Origin: an uncultured Draconibacterium sp.
GTDB taxonomy: Bacteria > Bacteroidota > Bacteroidia > Bacteroidales > Prolixibacteraceae
DNA: 64,000 nucleotides
Direction: 5' to 3'
Assembly: GCF_963677575.1 (NCBI RefSeq)
Contig: NZ_OY782038.1
Coordinates: 3,289,501 to 3,353,500 of the forward strand
The notes below the pieces were generated by a model. That model did no database searches, was not told the DNA's origin, and saw nothing but the letters and a program-made list of their open reading frames with translations. The position numbers and the translations under genes were made by a program. Shown in pieces: positions 9,150-18,000 of this stretch. How positions within the stretch are numbered: position 1 is the stretch's first letter; each line of letters starts with the position of its first letter.

Positions 9150-10459
9150 TTAGCGGGCACTTAAAACCCGCTGATTATTAATTGTTTATTTTTTAGTTCT
9201 TTGATATTTTTGTAATCGTATTTCGTAAGCACTTCTTTTACAGGAGTTTTATCGAGTAGAGATATGCTAAGGATTTGTAGGATTTCGTAGATTGAGCGGT
9301 TAACTTTCAACCTGTTACCAATTAGGGCAACAAGACAGTATGCGATGATCGCACAATACATTTGGATTTTTACAGCATTAATAGTTGTTCCCCAAAAGGA
9401 TTTTATCTTCAGATGCTGTTTCATCCACTTGAAGAACAGTTCTACTTCCCAACGCTTCTTATACAGATAAGCTATTTCGGTAGGTTTAAGTTCCATGTTG
9501 TTGGTAAGGAAAATTAGTTCCTTATCTGATTCACAATCATAGTATTTTACTCTCCTAAGCTTCTCTGGATAATCTTTGCTTGGGTAATAAGTTTCCAACT
9601 TGCCGATTTGATCATATTTCACTCCGGTTGCTTTGTCAACGGGGTTTGAATACAACCGCTTAAATCGCATGTTATCTTTTGCCCGTGTAACAAAGAAAGC
9701 CCGCTGCTGGTGAAGATGATATAGCCTTTTAAAATCAATGTAAGCTTTGTCGATCACATAAAAGCTTCCAGGCTCATATGAGATTAAATCAAGTGCATTG
9801 ACATCGTGCATTTTGGCATTTGAGATATACAAGAACGTAGGTATAGATGTTTTAACATCATACAAAGTGTGCAGTTTAATGCCACCTTTTGTTTTCCGAA
9901 ACTCAGCCCACCAGAATACGCTAAGACAAAGATCTATTGTTGATGAATCAAATGCATAAATATTGCCGTCAACGTTGATTTCAAAATCCGATCTGTAGCA
10001 GCTTTTGCGTGCTTCCTCTATGAGAACATAAGCAAAATCTTCAAAGATTTTATAACTACGTTTTTCATTGGCTTTGCCAAGGTTTCTTCGAGTTATTGTT
10101 GAACCAAATCCGAGATGATAATATTTAGATTTATGAGCTTCAAGACTTAAGAGTAGATCTCTCATACTGTCTCTTGAAGTTAGCTGTCCAAATACCATAC
10201 ATAGCATTTGATTCCAACATGTAAAAGTTCTCACATACTTATTCCCGTTGTGTTTGCTGACAATTCTGTCAAATACACGTCTGGGTAAAAAATCTGTAAG
10301 TTGTGCGAAGATATATTTGCCTTGGTTCATGGATAATTGCTTGTTTGCATGCAAAAATCCGTATTTTCAATTCAAATCGTCACGCTATCAAAAATCGCTA
10401 CAAGTACGACTAACAAAGAATTTCAAAGAACGCTTATTAATTTTTAATACCCACTAGTG
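9150..10459 (-). mobile_element. IS4-family insertion sequence, 1310 bp, apparently intact
   Basis: Bounded by an 11-bp direct repeat. The ends carry imperfect inverted repeats: TAGCGGGCACTTAAAA near the left end and TAGTGGGTATTAAAAA as the complement of the right end, 12 of 16 matching and offset by two bases. It carries a single transposase gene in the same orientation as the surrounding operon. The identical direct repeats and open reading frame suggest a recent insertion. Confidence 0.85.
9161..10330 (-). CDS. IS4-family transposase
   Basis: A 389-residue DDE transposase with an N-terminal DUF4372-type domain (residues about 1-75). The catalytic set is visible: the first Asp in YAFDSSTIDL, the second in FYVIDKAYIDF, and the Glu in the family's YREK signature, Y-x2-R-x3-E-x6-K, in YKKRWEVELFFKWMK. 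The ATG at 10330 is preferred over the TTG at 10354. No frameshift or missing catalytic residue is apparent, so the enzyme may be active. Transcription runs toward the porin, so the element could supply readthrough expression to the downstream genes. Confidence 0.9.
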   Translation of the reverse strand: MNQGKYIFAQLTDFLPRRVFDRIVSKHNGNKYVRTFTCWNQMLCMVFGQLTSRDSMRDLLLSLEAHKSKYYHLGFGSTITRRNLGKANEKRSYKIFEDFAYVLIEEARKSCYRSDFEINVDGNIYAFDSSTIDLCLSVFWWAEFRKTKGGIKLHTLYDVKTSIPTFLYISNAKMHDVNALDLISYEPGSFYVIDKAYIDFKRLYHLHQQRAFFVTRAKDNMRFKRLYSNPVDKATGVKYDQIGKLETYYPSKDYPEKLRRVKYYDCESDKELIFLTNNMELKPTEIAYLYKKRWEVELFFKWMKQHLKIKSFWGTTINAVKIQMYCAIIAYCLVALIGNRLKVNRSIYEILQILSISLLDKTPVKEVLTKYDYKNIKELKNKQLIISGF

Positions 10460-10470
10460 ATGTTATTTCA
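10460..10470. repeat. Target-site duplication, right copy (ATGTTATTTCA)
   Basis: Exact copy of 9139-9149. It lies one base outside the stop codon of the AspT-like transporter. Removing the element and one copy restores a junction with 10 nt between that stop and the porin ATG. Confidence 0.85.
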
Positions 10471-10471
10471 A

Positions 10472-12127
10472 TTATAAAAACAATAAGACCAGAACCTGGG
10501 CCAGAAGAACGCGCATAAACATAACCAGCGGATACACAGTTGCATAAGCTGTTGATTGTGCCTGTACCGGAGAAAGCGAATTGGCATATTCCAGGGCTGG
10601 CGGGTCGGTCATTGAACCGGCAAGCAACCCACAAATTGACAGGTAATTGAATTTTAAGAATCGGGCCGTAAAACCGATAATCAACATTGGTATGGCGGTA
10701 ATGGCAATTCCGTAAACCATCCACATATATCCGCCGTTTACAATGGTTTCAACAAAATGTTTACCTGCCCCGAGGCCAACACAGGCCAGGAACATAATAA
10801 TGCCTAATTCGCGAATAAACAGGTTAGCTCCGGGCGTCATATAAAAACCGAGTTTACCAATACGCCCTTTATGGCCTAAAAACAGTGCAACAACAAGTGG
10901 ACCTCCGGCAAGGCCTAGTTTGGCAGGTGCCGGCAATCCGGGAATATTGATCGGGATGCTTCCAATTAAAACACCGCCCAATATTCCGATAAGAATTGGG
11001 ATAATATTAGGATGGGAGAGGTCTTTCATTGAGTTACCCAGTAAATCCACAACCTCTTTTAATGCTTTTCTATCGCCAACAATACGAATGGTATCGCCAA
11101 ATTCAATGGCATCGTTTTCATGCGCCATTATTTCGTTTCCGGCACGGAAAATACGCGTAATATTTACCGGATAGCGTCGTGAAATTCCAATTTGTTTAAT
11201 GGTTTTACCGGCCAGATTTTTGTTGGTAAATACCACGTGGCGCATTCCCATTCGTCCGGTAATTTCGGTTTCTCCGGTTTTATTTAGTGCACCTACTTTT
11301 AGCTCCAGGGCATTGTAATGTTTTTTGTTTGAAACACCGTAAATTATATCGCCTTCGCAAATGGTGTCTTTTTCTTCAGGAACAAAAAACTCATTATTTC
11401 TGAGTACTCTCGACAATACAAATTCGCCTTGAAGTGTTTCGCGCAAAAGTGTATAAGGTTTGTTATACAGCGCCTGGTTGGTAACTTCCAGATTTATTGC
11501 CTGTAGTTTCCCGCTTACTCCCGATAGTTTGCCGGTGTACTCTTTAGCTTCACTTTTTACATTCACTTTAAAGAAAAAACGAAGTAGCAACATGGTAAGG
11601 ATAATGCCAATAATTCCAAATGGATAAGCCACTGCATAGCCCATTCCGGTTAACTCTGTTAGTTCAGGGTTTGCAAATTGTTCGGTAATAACCTGCTGGG
11701 CAGCACCCAGCCCGGGAGTGTTGGTTACCGCACCACTCATAATTCCGGTTATTACAGGTGTTGGCACATTAAATACCAGTTTTATGGTTACCGCAACCAA
11801 AAAGCCAAGCAGAACAATTCCCATGGCCAGAAAATTAAGTTTTAAACCGTTGCTTTTTAGCGAAGGAATAAAACGTGGTCCAACTTCCAACCCGATGGAG
11901 TAAACGAATAAAATAAGCCCAAATTCTTTTACAAAATGTAAAACTTCGTGATCGGACTCGGCACCAAGATGCCCCACCAGGAGACCAATAAAAAGTACTC
12001 CGGCAATACCTAATTTGATGTTGAAAAACCGGATCTTTCCGAGTAAAACTCCGGCAATGCCTGTAAGGCTTAAGAAGATTAATGTTGATGCAGTTCCCGG
12101 ATGGGAAAATAGTTTTAATAATTCCAT
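10472..12127 (-). CDS. AspT/YidE-family transporter with twin RCK_C domains
   Basis: A 551-residue inner-membrane protein of the aspartate:alanine exchanger family. It has five or six N-terminal helices, two consecutive TrkA-C (RCK_C) cytoplasmic domains (about 195-365; the second includes FGDTIRIVGDRKAL), then a second membrane half with SGAVTNTPGLGA/AGSMTDPPALEYA repeats, the paired motifs expected of the two AsptR halves. The start is set at ATG 12127 (MELLKLFSHPG), because the longer frame would run through the metE terminator. Its job with the porin and carboxylase is probably dicarboxylate or amino-acid traffic; substrate is inferred only from the family. Confidence 0.85.
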   Translation of the reverse strand: MELLKLFSHPGTASTLIFLSLTGIAGVLLGKIRFFNIKLGIAGVLFIGLLVGHLGAESDHEVLHFVKEFGLILFVYSIGLEVGPRFIPSLKSNGLKLNFLAMGIVLLGFLVAVTIKLVFNVPTPVITGIMSGAVTNTPGLGAAQQVITEQFANPELTELTGMGYAVAYPFGIIGIILTMLLLRFFFKVNVKSEAKEYTGKLSGVSGKLQAINLEVTNQALYNKPYTLLRETLQGEFVLSRVLRNNEFFVPEEKDTICEGDIIYGVSNKKHYNALELKVGALNKTGETEITGRMGMRHVVFTNKNLAGKTIKQIGISRRYPVNITRIFRAGNEIMAHENDAIEFGDTIRIVGDRKALKEVVDLLGNSMKDLSHPNIIPILIGILGGVLIGSIPINIPGLPAPAKLGLAGGPLVVALFLGHKGRIGKLGFYMTPGANLFIRELGIIMFLACVGLGAGKHFVETIVNGGYMWMVYGIAITAIPMLIIGFTARFLKFNYLSICGLLAGSMTDPPALEYANSLSPVQAQSTAYATVYPLVMFMRVLLAQVLVLLFL

Positions 12128-12155
12128 ATGGTAGTGATTTTTGTATACATATAAA

Positions 12156-12183
12156 AGGAGGAAACCACATGTGATTTCCTCCT
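12156..12183 (-). terminator. Intrinsic terminator of metE
   Basis: A 28-bp near-perfect palindrome (AGGAGGAAA arms with a CACATGTG centre, one mismatched pair) lies 18 nt past the metE stop on the minus strand and is followed by TTTTAT. It separates metE from the transporter operon. Confidence 0.8.
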
Positions 12184-12201
12184 GAGCAACCGATAGCAAT
12201 T

Positions 12202-14517
12202 CTACTGAGGGGTAATCGCTTCCCTCATTCGAATTGCAGCATGAATCATATTTTTAATTGATTTTTTTGTTTCATCCCAGTTTCTTGTTTTTAATCCACA
12301 ATCGGGGTTCACCCACAGATTTTTTGCCGGCAGGTACTTTGAGGCTGCAAGCAAAAGATCTGTCATTTCATCCACATCCGGTATGCGGGGAGAATGAATA
12401 TCATAAACTCCGGGCCCAATCTGGTTAGGATAATGATTTTTGGTAAATACATTTAATAGTTCCATTTGCGAACGCGATGTTTCAATACTTATCACATCGG
12501 CATCCATATCAATAATAGATTGAATTATGTCGTTAAACTCCGCATAACACATGTGGGTGTGAATTTGCGTTTCGTCTTTTACACCCCAGCTACAAAGTTT
12601 AAAGCATTTTACCGCCCAGTTTAAATAGTCGTTTTGGTTTTCTTTTTTTATAGGAAGGCCTTCGCGCACAGCCGGTTCATCAATTTGAATGATTGACAGG
12701 CCTGCTTTTTCCAGGTCAAGTACTTCGTCGCGAATGGCCAGCCCCAGTTGTATGGTAGTATCTTTACGTGGTTGATCGTTGCGTACAAAAGACCACTGAA
12801 GAATAGTAACCGGACCGGTAAGCATTCCTTTCATTGGTTTTTCGGTAAACGATTGTGCCAGCTTCGAGATATGGATGGTCATCGGTGCTTTGCGAAAAAC
12901 ATCGCCGAAAATGATGGGTGGTTTTACTCCGCGCGAACCGTAACTCTGTACCCAGCCGTTTTGCGTTTGGGCAAAACCTTCCAGTTGCTCACCAAAAAAT
13001 TCAACCATGTCGTTTCGCTCAAATTCGCCATGTACAAGCACATCAATCCCAACTTCTTCCTGCCAATTAATAGCATCTTTTATAGCTGCTTCGATAAACT
13101 CATCGTATTCTTGTTTGGAAATAGATCCGTTGATAAAATTGCGTCGCATTTTCCGTACCTCTGTAGTTTGCGGCAACGAGCCTATCATTGTAGTGGGGAA
13201 AAGGGGCAAGTTTAGTTTTTCCTGTTGTTTGCAAATTCTTTCTTTAAAGGATGATTTCCGGTCTATTTTGCCCCATTTATTCTGAACTTCAGCTACTTGT
13301 TTCTGAACCTGAGTGTTGGTAATAGCAGGGTTTTTTGCCCAGTTTTCAACTACTATTTTGTTTTTCTCCAGTTTTTCAACAGCTTGTTTTGACGGGTTGA
13401 CCAATGCCAACTCTTTCAGCAATACAAGTTCATTTATTTTCTGAAAAGCAAAAGCCATTTTCTCTTTTACAAAAAGAGGTAGATTGGTTTCGTCGTCTTC
13501 GTTTTCAAGGTTATACGGAACGTGCAACAATGAACAGGAAGGAGCCAGAATAATCCGGTCGGTGCCAATTTTTTTAGCAGTTTTTTGTATTATCTCCAGC
13601 GACTCATGCAGGTTGTTGGCCCAAATGTTTCTGCCATCAACCAATCCAAGTGATAGAGTCAAAAATTTTGGTATTTTTTCGAGGAATAAATCCAACTGTT
13701 CAGGTGCGCGCACCAAATCAAGATGCAAAATTTCCAACGGCAGACATTTTACCCAGTCGATTTGTTTTTCTATTCCATCAAAATAGCTGGTTAGTACAAA
13801 TTTTATCGAAGGGAAAGAACCAAATAATTCAGTTAATACGGCGCGGTAAAGTTGCTGTTCAGGATGTGTTAAATCTCCTGCCAGGCAGGGTTCATCAATC
13901 TGAATGCAGTCGATACCTGCATTTTCCATCCGGCCAATAAGTTCGATATAAACAGGTAAAAGTGCATGTATTAAATCTAACCGATTAAAATCGGTCGATT
14001 TTTCTTTACCAAGTTTCAGAAAAGAAAACGGCCCCAGCAAAACCGGCTTTGTTTTAATTCCGGCTTCTAGCGCTTCATTAAACTCATCAATCACTTTGTT
14101 ACTGCTAAGTTTAAATTGCTGGTTTTTCTCAAACTCCGGCACCAGGTAGTGGTAGTTGGTGTCGAACCACTTGGTCATTTCAAGCGGAGTAACATCAAAT
14201 CCGTCTTTTTGATATCCGCGGCATAAGGCAAAGTACAAATCACTGTTATTTAGCTTTGAGGTCAGCATTTTAAAACGCGAAGGAATGGCACCAAACATAA
14301 AAATATGGTCGGCTACCTGGTCATAAAACGAGAAGTCGTTTGACGGGATTAAATCAATTCCGGCATTGTATTGAAATTGCCAGTTTTTAAGACGTTCCAG
14401 TCTTCCTGTTTCCTGTAATTCTTCCAGCGATGAAATACCTTTCCAGTATTTCTCGCAAGCCCGTTTCAGTTCGCGTTGAGCGCCAATACGGGGGAAACCT
14501 AAATTTTGTGTAAGCAT
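12202..14517 (-). CDS. metE: Cobalamin-independent methionine synthase MetE
   Basis: 5-Methyltetrahydropteroyltri-L-glutamate:homocysteine methyltransferase, 771 residues, the full length of the family, with both TIM-barrel halves. The N terminus LGFPRIGAQRELK and the second-half MIGSLPQTTEVR are characteristic. The zinc ligands are visible in IHTHMCYAEF (His and Cys) and in VNPDCGLKTR (Cys). It makes methionine without B12. A cobalamin riboswitch lies in its leader, so it should be shut off when B12 is available and a MetH takes over. A strong terminator follows the gene, making it monocistronic. Confidence 0.97.
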   Translation of the reverse strand: MLTQNLGFPRIGAQRELKRACEKYWKGISSLEELQETGRLERLKNWQFQYNAGIDLIPSNDFSFYDQVADHIFMFGAIPSRFKMLTSKLNNSDLYFALCRGYQKDGFDVTPLEMTKWFDTNYHYLVPEFEKNQQFKLSSNKVIDEFNEALEAGIKTKPVLLGPFSFLKLGKEKSTDFNRLDLIHALLPVYIELIGRMENAGIDCIQIDEPCLAGDLTHPEQQLYRAVLTELFGSFPSIKFVLTSYFDGIEKQIDWVKCLPLEILHLDLVRAPEQLDLFLEKIPKFLTLSLGLVDGRNIWANNLHESLEIIQKTAKKIGTDRIILAPSCSLLHVPYNLENEDDETNLPLFVKEKMAFAFQKINELVLLKELALVNPSKQAVEKLEKNKIVVENWAKNPAITNTQVQKQVAEVQNKWGKIDRKSSFKERICKQQEKLNLPLFPTTMIGSLPQTTEVRKMRRNFINGSISKQEYDEFIEAAIKDAINWQEEVGIDVLVHGEFERNDMVEFFGEQLEGFAQTQNGWVQSYGSRGVKPPIIFGDVFRKAPMTIHISKLAQSFTEKPMKGMLTGPVTILQWSFVRNDQPRKDTTIQLGLAIRDEVLDLEKAGLSIIQIDEPAVREGLPIKKENQNDYLNWAVKCFKLCSWGVKDETQIHTHMCYAEFNDIIQSIIDMDADVISIETSRSQMELLNVFTKNHYPNQIGPGVYDIHSPRIPDVDEMTDLLLAASKYLPAKNLWVNPDCGLKTRNWDETKKSIKNMIHAAIRMREAITPQ

Positions 14518-14651
14518 ACAGCATTTTAATTTTAAAAATTAATCTGATACACTTACGCGATTAATTAAATAGTGTGAGTACGAAAAAGAAGTATTTTCGA
14601 TTCGTTCCCCGACTATGCCTTTTACCGCGAAAGCAATTGCCGTTCATAAAA

Positions 14652-14815
14652 ATAAGACAGGTCTCCTGGCTTGTCCGTTTTACAACGCCTTCCCGCTCCG
14701 AAGATTCGACACAGTGGCATTAAGTTGCAAAACTGAATTGGACTTTACAGTTGCGCGACAGCTCACGATTTTCACGTGATTCCCTCTTAAACCCGTTTTA
14801 CCGGGTATCTTATTC
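14652..14815 (-). promoter_or_regulatory. Cobalamin riboswitch in the metE leader
   Basis: Read on the minus strand, the conserved blocks come in order: AGGGAATC, a CTGTCGCGCAACTGTAA block, GCCACTGTG, GCGGGAAGGC, and the B12 box region AAGCCAGGAGACCTGTC, with an upstream hairpin ACCCGGTAAAACGGGT. This matches the cobalamin (adenosylcobalamin-type) aptamer. It ends about 140 nt before the metE ATG, leaving space for an expression platform. Confidence 0.93.
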
Positions 14816-14838
14816 CAATAATTTGATGAACGTGATGG

Positions 14839-14870
14839 CAAAGATAGAATAAAGTTCAGTCTGAACAAAA
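14839..14870 (-). promoter_or_regulatory. Bacteroidota-type promoter of metE
   Basis: On the minus strand a TTTTG element is followed after 19 bp by TATCTTTG, an exact fit to the TAnnTTTG -7 consensus. It sits just upstream of the cobalamin riboswitch, so the transcript would begin at the aptamer. Confidence 0.65.
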
Positions 14871-15021
14871 GTATACAGATTACATCTCTTTTGTGTTAAT
14901 AATATTTTCTAATTGGTTTTATTTCAGTTATATAAAGGTTGACAGAACAGAGGGCACACCGGTAACAAAGTTTAGAATTGCCTTGGCCGACCGGTATTAA
15001 ATCACCTCCGTGTATCATTTG

Positions 15022-16146
15022 TTATGATTGTGGCCATACTTCTTCAGCTATTTCCTGTACCAATTGCATTTTTTTCCATTGGTCTTCTTCGGTAAGGATA
15101 TTTCCTTCTTCGGTTGATGCGAAACCACATTGAGGGCTTAAAGACAAACGCTCCAAATCGACATACTTGGCAGCTTCCAAAATTCGGTTTTTTATTACCT
15201 CTTTCTCTTCAAGCTGTGGTGTTTTGCTGGTTACCAAACCAAGAACTACTTTTTTATTTTTTGGAATAAAGCGTAACGGTTTAAAATCACCGGAGCGATC
15301 ATCATCGTATTCAAGGAAGTAAGTTTCCACGTTTTCTTTGGCGAAGAGGCTTTCTGCAACCGGTTCGTAACCACCTTTTGTTGCATAGGTCGAATGGTAA
15401 TTTCCACGGCAAACGTGTGTCGATAATTTTAAATCGGATGGTAGATTTTCCAATGCTTTGTTGTTTAATTCCAGGTACAGGTTTTCTAAAACCTTTGTAT
15501 CGAAATCGGGACCTGCCATTGTTTTCCAGAATTCGGTATCGCAAAGCATTCCCCATGTACAATCGTCGAGTTTTAAATCGCGGCAACCTAAATTGTAGAA
15601 AGCAAGAATTGAATCGCGGTAAGCTTTGGCAATGTCATTTATAAAATCAGTTTGATTTGGATAAATCTCTTTTGCTTTATCCTCATTAACACCACGTACC
15701 AATTCGGCATATAATTGCGATGGAGAAGGGATGCTTAATCGAGCTTCGGCATCGTCGCTAACATTTTCTTTTAAGAATTTGTAGTGTGCAAGAAAAGGAT
15801 GGTTTTCCGAGAAACTGATTTTTCCGCTTAAACGAGCTGAGTCATCGCGGGTTTCTTCACCATGGAACATATAACCCTGACCCATATTTACGTGATCTAC
15901 ACCATTGAATCCCCAAAAAAAATCGAGGTGCCAGTAGCTTCTGCGAAATTCGCCATCGCTAATAGTTTTGTAACCTAATTCTTTTTGTTTGGCAATAATA
16001 TGAAGAATGGCTTCGTCTTCAACTGCAGTTAATTCTTCGAGATTAATTTTGCCGTTTTCAAAATTTTCGCGCGCCTCCTTCAGTTTTTCAGGACGCAAAA
16101 AACTTCCAACTAAATCGGCTTTGTGAAATGAACTGTTTGTACACAT
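15022..16146 (-). CDS. Core-MetE-like (YxjG-type) methionine synthase family protein
   Basis: A 374-residue protein homologous to only the C-terminal catalytic half of MetE. It begins with the half-barrel start (KADLVGSFLRPEKL) and keeps the zinc ligands in STHVCRGNYHS (His, Cys) and SLSPQCGFAS (Cys). It therefore probably transfers a methyl group to homocysteine, but the methyl donor in such short forms is often not the folate used by full MetE. It is not a broken metE copy, because the frame is complete and the length suits the YxjG group. It has its own promoter and no B12 riboswitch, and is divergent from an Lrp/AsnC regulator that likely controls it. Confidence 0.8.
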   Translation of the reverse strand: MCTNSSFHKADLVGSFLRPEKLKEARENFENGKINLEELTAVEDEAILHIIAKQKELGYKTISDGEFRRSYWHLDFFWGFNGVDHVNMGQGYMFHGEETRDDSARLSGKISFSENHPFLAHYKFLKENVSDDAEARLSIPSPSQLYAELVRGVNEDKAKEIYPNQTDFINDIAKAYRDSILAFYNLGCRDLKLDDCTWGMLCDTEFWKTMAGPDFDTKVLENLYLELNNKALENLPSDLKLSTHVCRGNYHSTYATKGGYEPVAESLFAKENVETYFLEYDDDRSGDFKPLRFIPKNKKVVLGLVTSKTPQLEEKEVIKNRILEAAKYVDLERLSLSPQCGFASTEEGNILTEEDQWKKMQLVQEIAEEVWPQS

Positions 16147-16177
16147 TGTTTTAAAATTATTTAGAGTTTTACTCTGG

Positions 16178-16185
16178 CAAAACTA
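16178..16185 (-). promoter_or_regulatory. -7 promoter element of the core-MetE-like gene
   Basis: The minus strand reads TAGTTTTG, a full TAnnTTTG match 31 nt before the ATG. No clear -33 TTTG was found at the usual spacing, so the call is moderate. Confidence 0.45.
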
Positions 16186-16220
16186 TATATTGAAGATTAT
16201 ATATTTGTGTAAACAAATTA

Positions 16221-16261
16221 ATTAGGAATATAATTCTAAATTTATTCCTTAGAAAGGAATA
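16221..16261. promoter_or_regulatory. Palindromic candidate Lrp/AsnC operator
   Basis: TATTCCTT and AAGGAATA form a perfect 8-bp inverted repeat around a 3-nt centre (16243-16261). A related imperfect palindrome (TTAGGAAT...ATTCTAA) lies just upstream. Both are between the divergent regulator and methyltransferase genes, near the regulator's start. Regulation by the adjacent Lrp-type protein is inference. Confidence 0.45.
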
Positions 16262-16281
16262 AACACTAAATAGAATAACAA

Positions 16282-16779
16282 ATGCCTGTAAAAACAGAAA
16301 AATCATCTGCCGGGTTTCCGGATAAAACCGATCTGACGATCCTGGAAATTCTACAAAACGATTCGTCGCTCACTACAAAAGAAGTTGCTTCAAGGGTTAA
16401 TTTATCTCCAACACCTGTATTCGAACGCATAAAACGGCTCGAAAAAAATGGGTACATCAAAAAATATCGTGCGGTTTTAGATGCAGAAAAATTGAGCCGT
16501 GGTTTTGTAGTTATTTGTAATGTACGTCTTAAGCACCACTCAAAAGAGTTGGGAAAAAAGTTTACAGAAGCAATAATGCAGATTGAGGAAATTACCGAAT
16601 GTTACAACATTTCGGGCGATTTTGATTTTATGCTGAAAATTCATGTTGGAAGCATGCAGCGTTACCAGGATTTTGTATTAAATACCTTGGGCGAAATAGA
16701 TAGCATTGGTAATTTACAAAGCCTTTTTGTGATGGGAGAGATTAAGAATTCGTATGCAATTCCTTTGACTGAAAAGTAA
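16282..16779 (+). CDS. Lrp/AsnC-family transcriptional regulator
   Basis: A 165-residue regulator with an N-terminal winged helix-turn-helix (TDLTILEILQNDSSLTTKEVASRVNLSPTPVFERIKRLEKNGYI, about residues 16-60) and a C-terminal RAM/ACT-like effector domain (about 75-155). Proteins of this type bind DNA as dimers or octamers and respond to amino acids, often leucine or methionine. Divergent placement beside the core-MetE-like gene makes that gene, and methionine, the likely target and signal. A palindrome lies in the shared intergenic region. Confidence 0.9.
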   Translation: MPVKTEKSSAGFPDKTDLTILEILQNDSSLTTKEVASRVNLSPTPVFERIKRLEKNGYIKKYRAVLDAEKLSRGFVVICNVRLKHHSKELGKKFTEAIMQIEEITECYNISGDFDFMLKIHVGSMQRYQDFVLNTLGEIDSIGNLQSLFVMGEIKNSYAIPLTEK

Positions 16780-16786
16780 TAATAAG

Positions 16787-16828
16787 CTTTCCGTTTCCGA
16801 AGTGATTAAGCACCTCAGAAACGGAAAG
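16787..16828. terminator. Bidirectional terminator hairpin
   Basis: A 10-bp perfect stem (CTTTCCGTTT with AAACGGAAAG) plus an inner imperfect stem lies between the convergent regulator and nrdB. It can end transcripts from both sides. Confidence 0.7.
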
Positions 16829-16832
16829 ACAG

Positions 16833-17948
16833 TTAAACATCAAAGTCCTCATCTTTGGCGTTCATATCTATACCACCTACAACATACGATGTGATTTCAG
16901 TTTCTTGTGGTAAAACTTCTACACTATCGTTGCGTAACCAATGATCCATCCACGACAATGGGTTGTTCTTTTCGTTGTATATGGGTTCAAGTCCGATTCC
17001 TTTCAACCGTTTATCGGTCATGTATTTCATGTATTTTATCAGCAACTTGGCATTCAGTCCAATCATCGAACCGTTTTCGAACAAATATTCGGCCCAGCGC
17101 ATTTCCTGCTCGGCAGCATCTTTGTATAGTGCATACACTTCATCGTCCAGGCTTTTTATAATTTCTGAAAACCCTTCGTATTTATTGTTGCGTAAATCGT
17201 GAATCATTCGTTGGGTAATGGCAAGATGTTCGTTTTCGTCGCGGGCAATAAACTTGATAATTTTAGCATTGCCTTCCATCTTCTTGTTTTCGGCAAAAGC
17301 AAACGAACAGGCAAACGACACATAAAAGCGAACGCCTTCCAGAATATTTACCGACACTAAAGCCATATATAGCTTTTTCTTTAAAGTATTTTCATCAATT
17401 TCTTTTTTTAAAGTTGTACCCAGTTGTTGTGCCTGATACTGGATAAGATAATGGTAAAAATCGTTGTATTGGTCGGTAACCGAACCGGCACGTTCCATAA
17501 TCATTTCGTTCGACATAATATCATCGAAAATTTTATTGGGTTCGGCATAAACGTTTTTTATAATGTACGAATAGCTCATGGAGTGGATGGTCTCGAAAAA
17601 ATCCCAGATTATAATCGCTTCCTCCACTTCGGGTAAGGTTACAACTTGTCCGAAGGTAATAAATGGCGAGCGCCCCTGAACACTGTCGAGTAATACCTGG
17701 TATTTCAGGTTTTCGGTAAAAATAAACTTTTCCTGGTCGCTCAGGGTGTTAAAGTCGTTAATGTCTTTTATCAGCGATATTTCTTCCGGTCGCCAGAAGA
17801 AACTCAGCATTCGTTGTGATAGCTTTTCGTAAAACGGGTACTTTTGGATATCGTAGCGTTGTATATTTTTCCCTTCTCCCAGGAACATTTTTTCGTTTAG
17901 AAAGTCAATTTTATTTCCGTTATATATACTTGGTTTATGCGTGCTCAT
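16833..17948 (-). CDS. nrdB: Class Ia ribonucleotide reductase, beta subunit
   Basis: The radical-carrying small subunit of aerobic ribonucleoside-diphosphate reductase, 371 residues from the ATG at 17948 (MSTHKPSIYNG). The diiron ligands and tyrosyl radical site are all visible: Asp in LLDSVQGR, Glu and His in FFETIHSMSYSY with the radical Tyr three residues after the Ser, Glu in ILEGVRFYVSF, and Glu/His in IARDENEHL. It needs oxygen, not B12. It follows nrdA by about 50 nt and shares its cobalamin-riboswitch leader. Confidence 0.95.
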   Translation of the reverse strand: MSTHKPSIYNGNKIDFLNEKMFLGEGKNIQRYDIQKYPFYEKLSQRMLSFFWRPEEISLIKDINDFNTLSDQEKFIFTENLKYQVLLDSVQGRSPFITFGQVVTLPEVEEAIIIWDFFETIHSMSYSYIIKNVYAEPNKIFDDIMSNEMIMERAGSVTDQYNDFYHYLIQYQAQQLGTTLKKEIDENTLKKKLYMALVSVNILEGVRFYVSFACSFAFAENKKMEGNAKIIKFIARDENEHLAITQRMIHDLRNNKYEGFSEIIKSLDDEVYALYKDAAEQEMRWAEYLFENGSMIGLNAKLLIKYMKYMTDKRLKGIGLEPIYNEKNNPLSWMDHWLRNDSVEVLPQETEITSYVVGGIDMNAKDEDFDV

Positions 17949-18000
17949 TTTAATAGTTTTTAAACTGTTTACGACTAATTTTTTTGTGATGACAAACATT

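Noticed and set aside
12128..12199. N-terminal extension of the AspT-like transporter
   Set aside because: It would be encoded through the metE terminator stem and is not needed for the first membrane helix.
15022..16146. Possible metE pseudogene fragment
   Set aside because: The frame is complete, the zinc ligands are intact and the length fits stand-alone core-MetE proteins.
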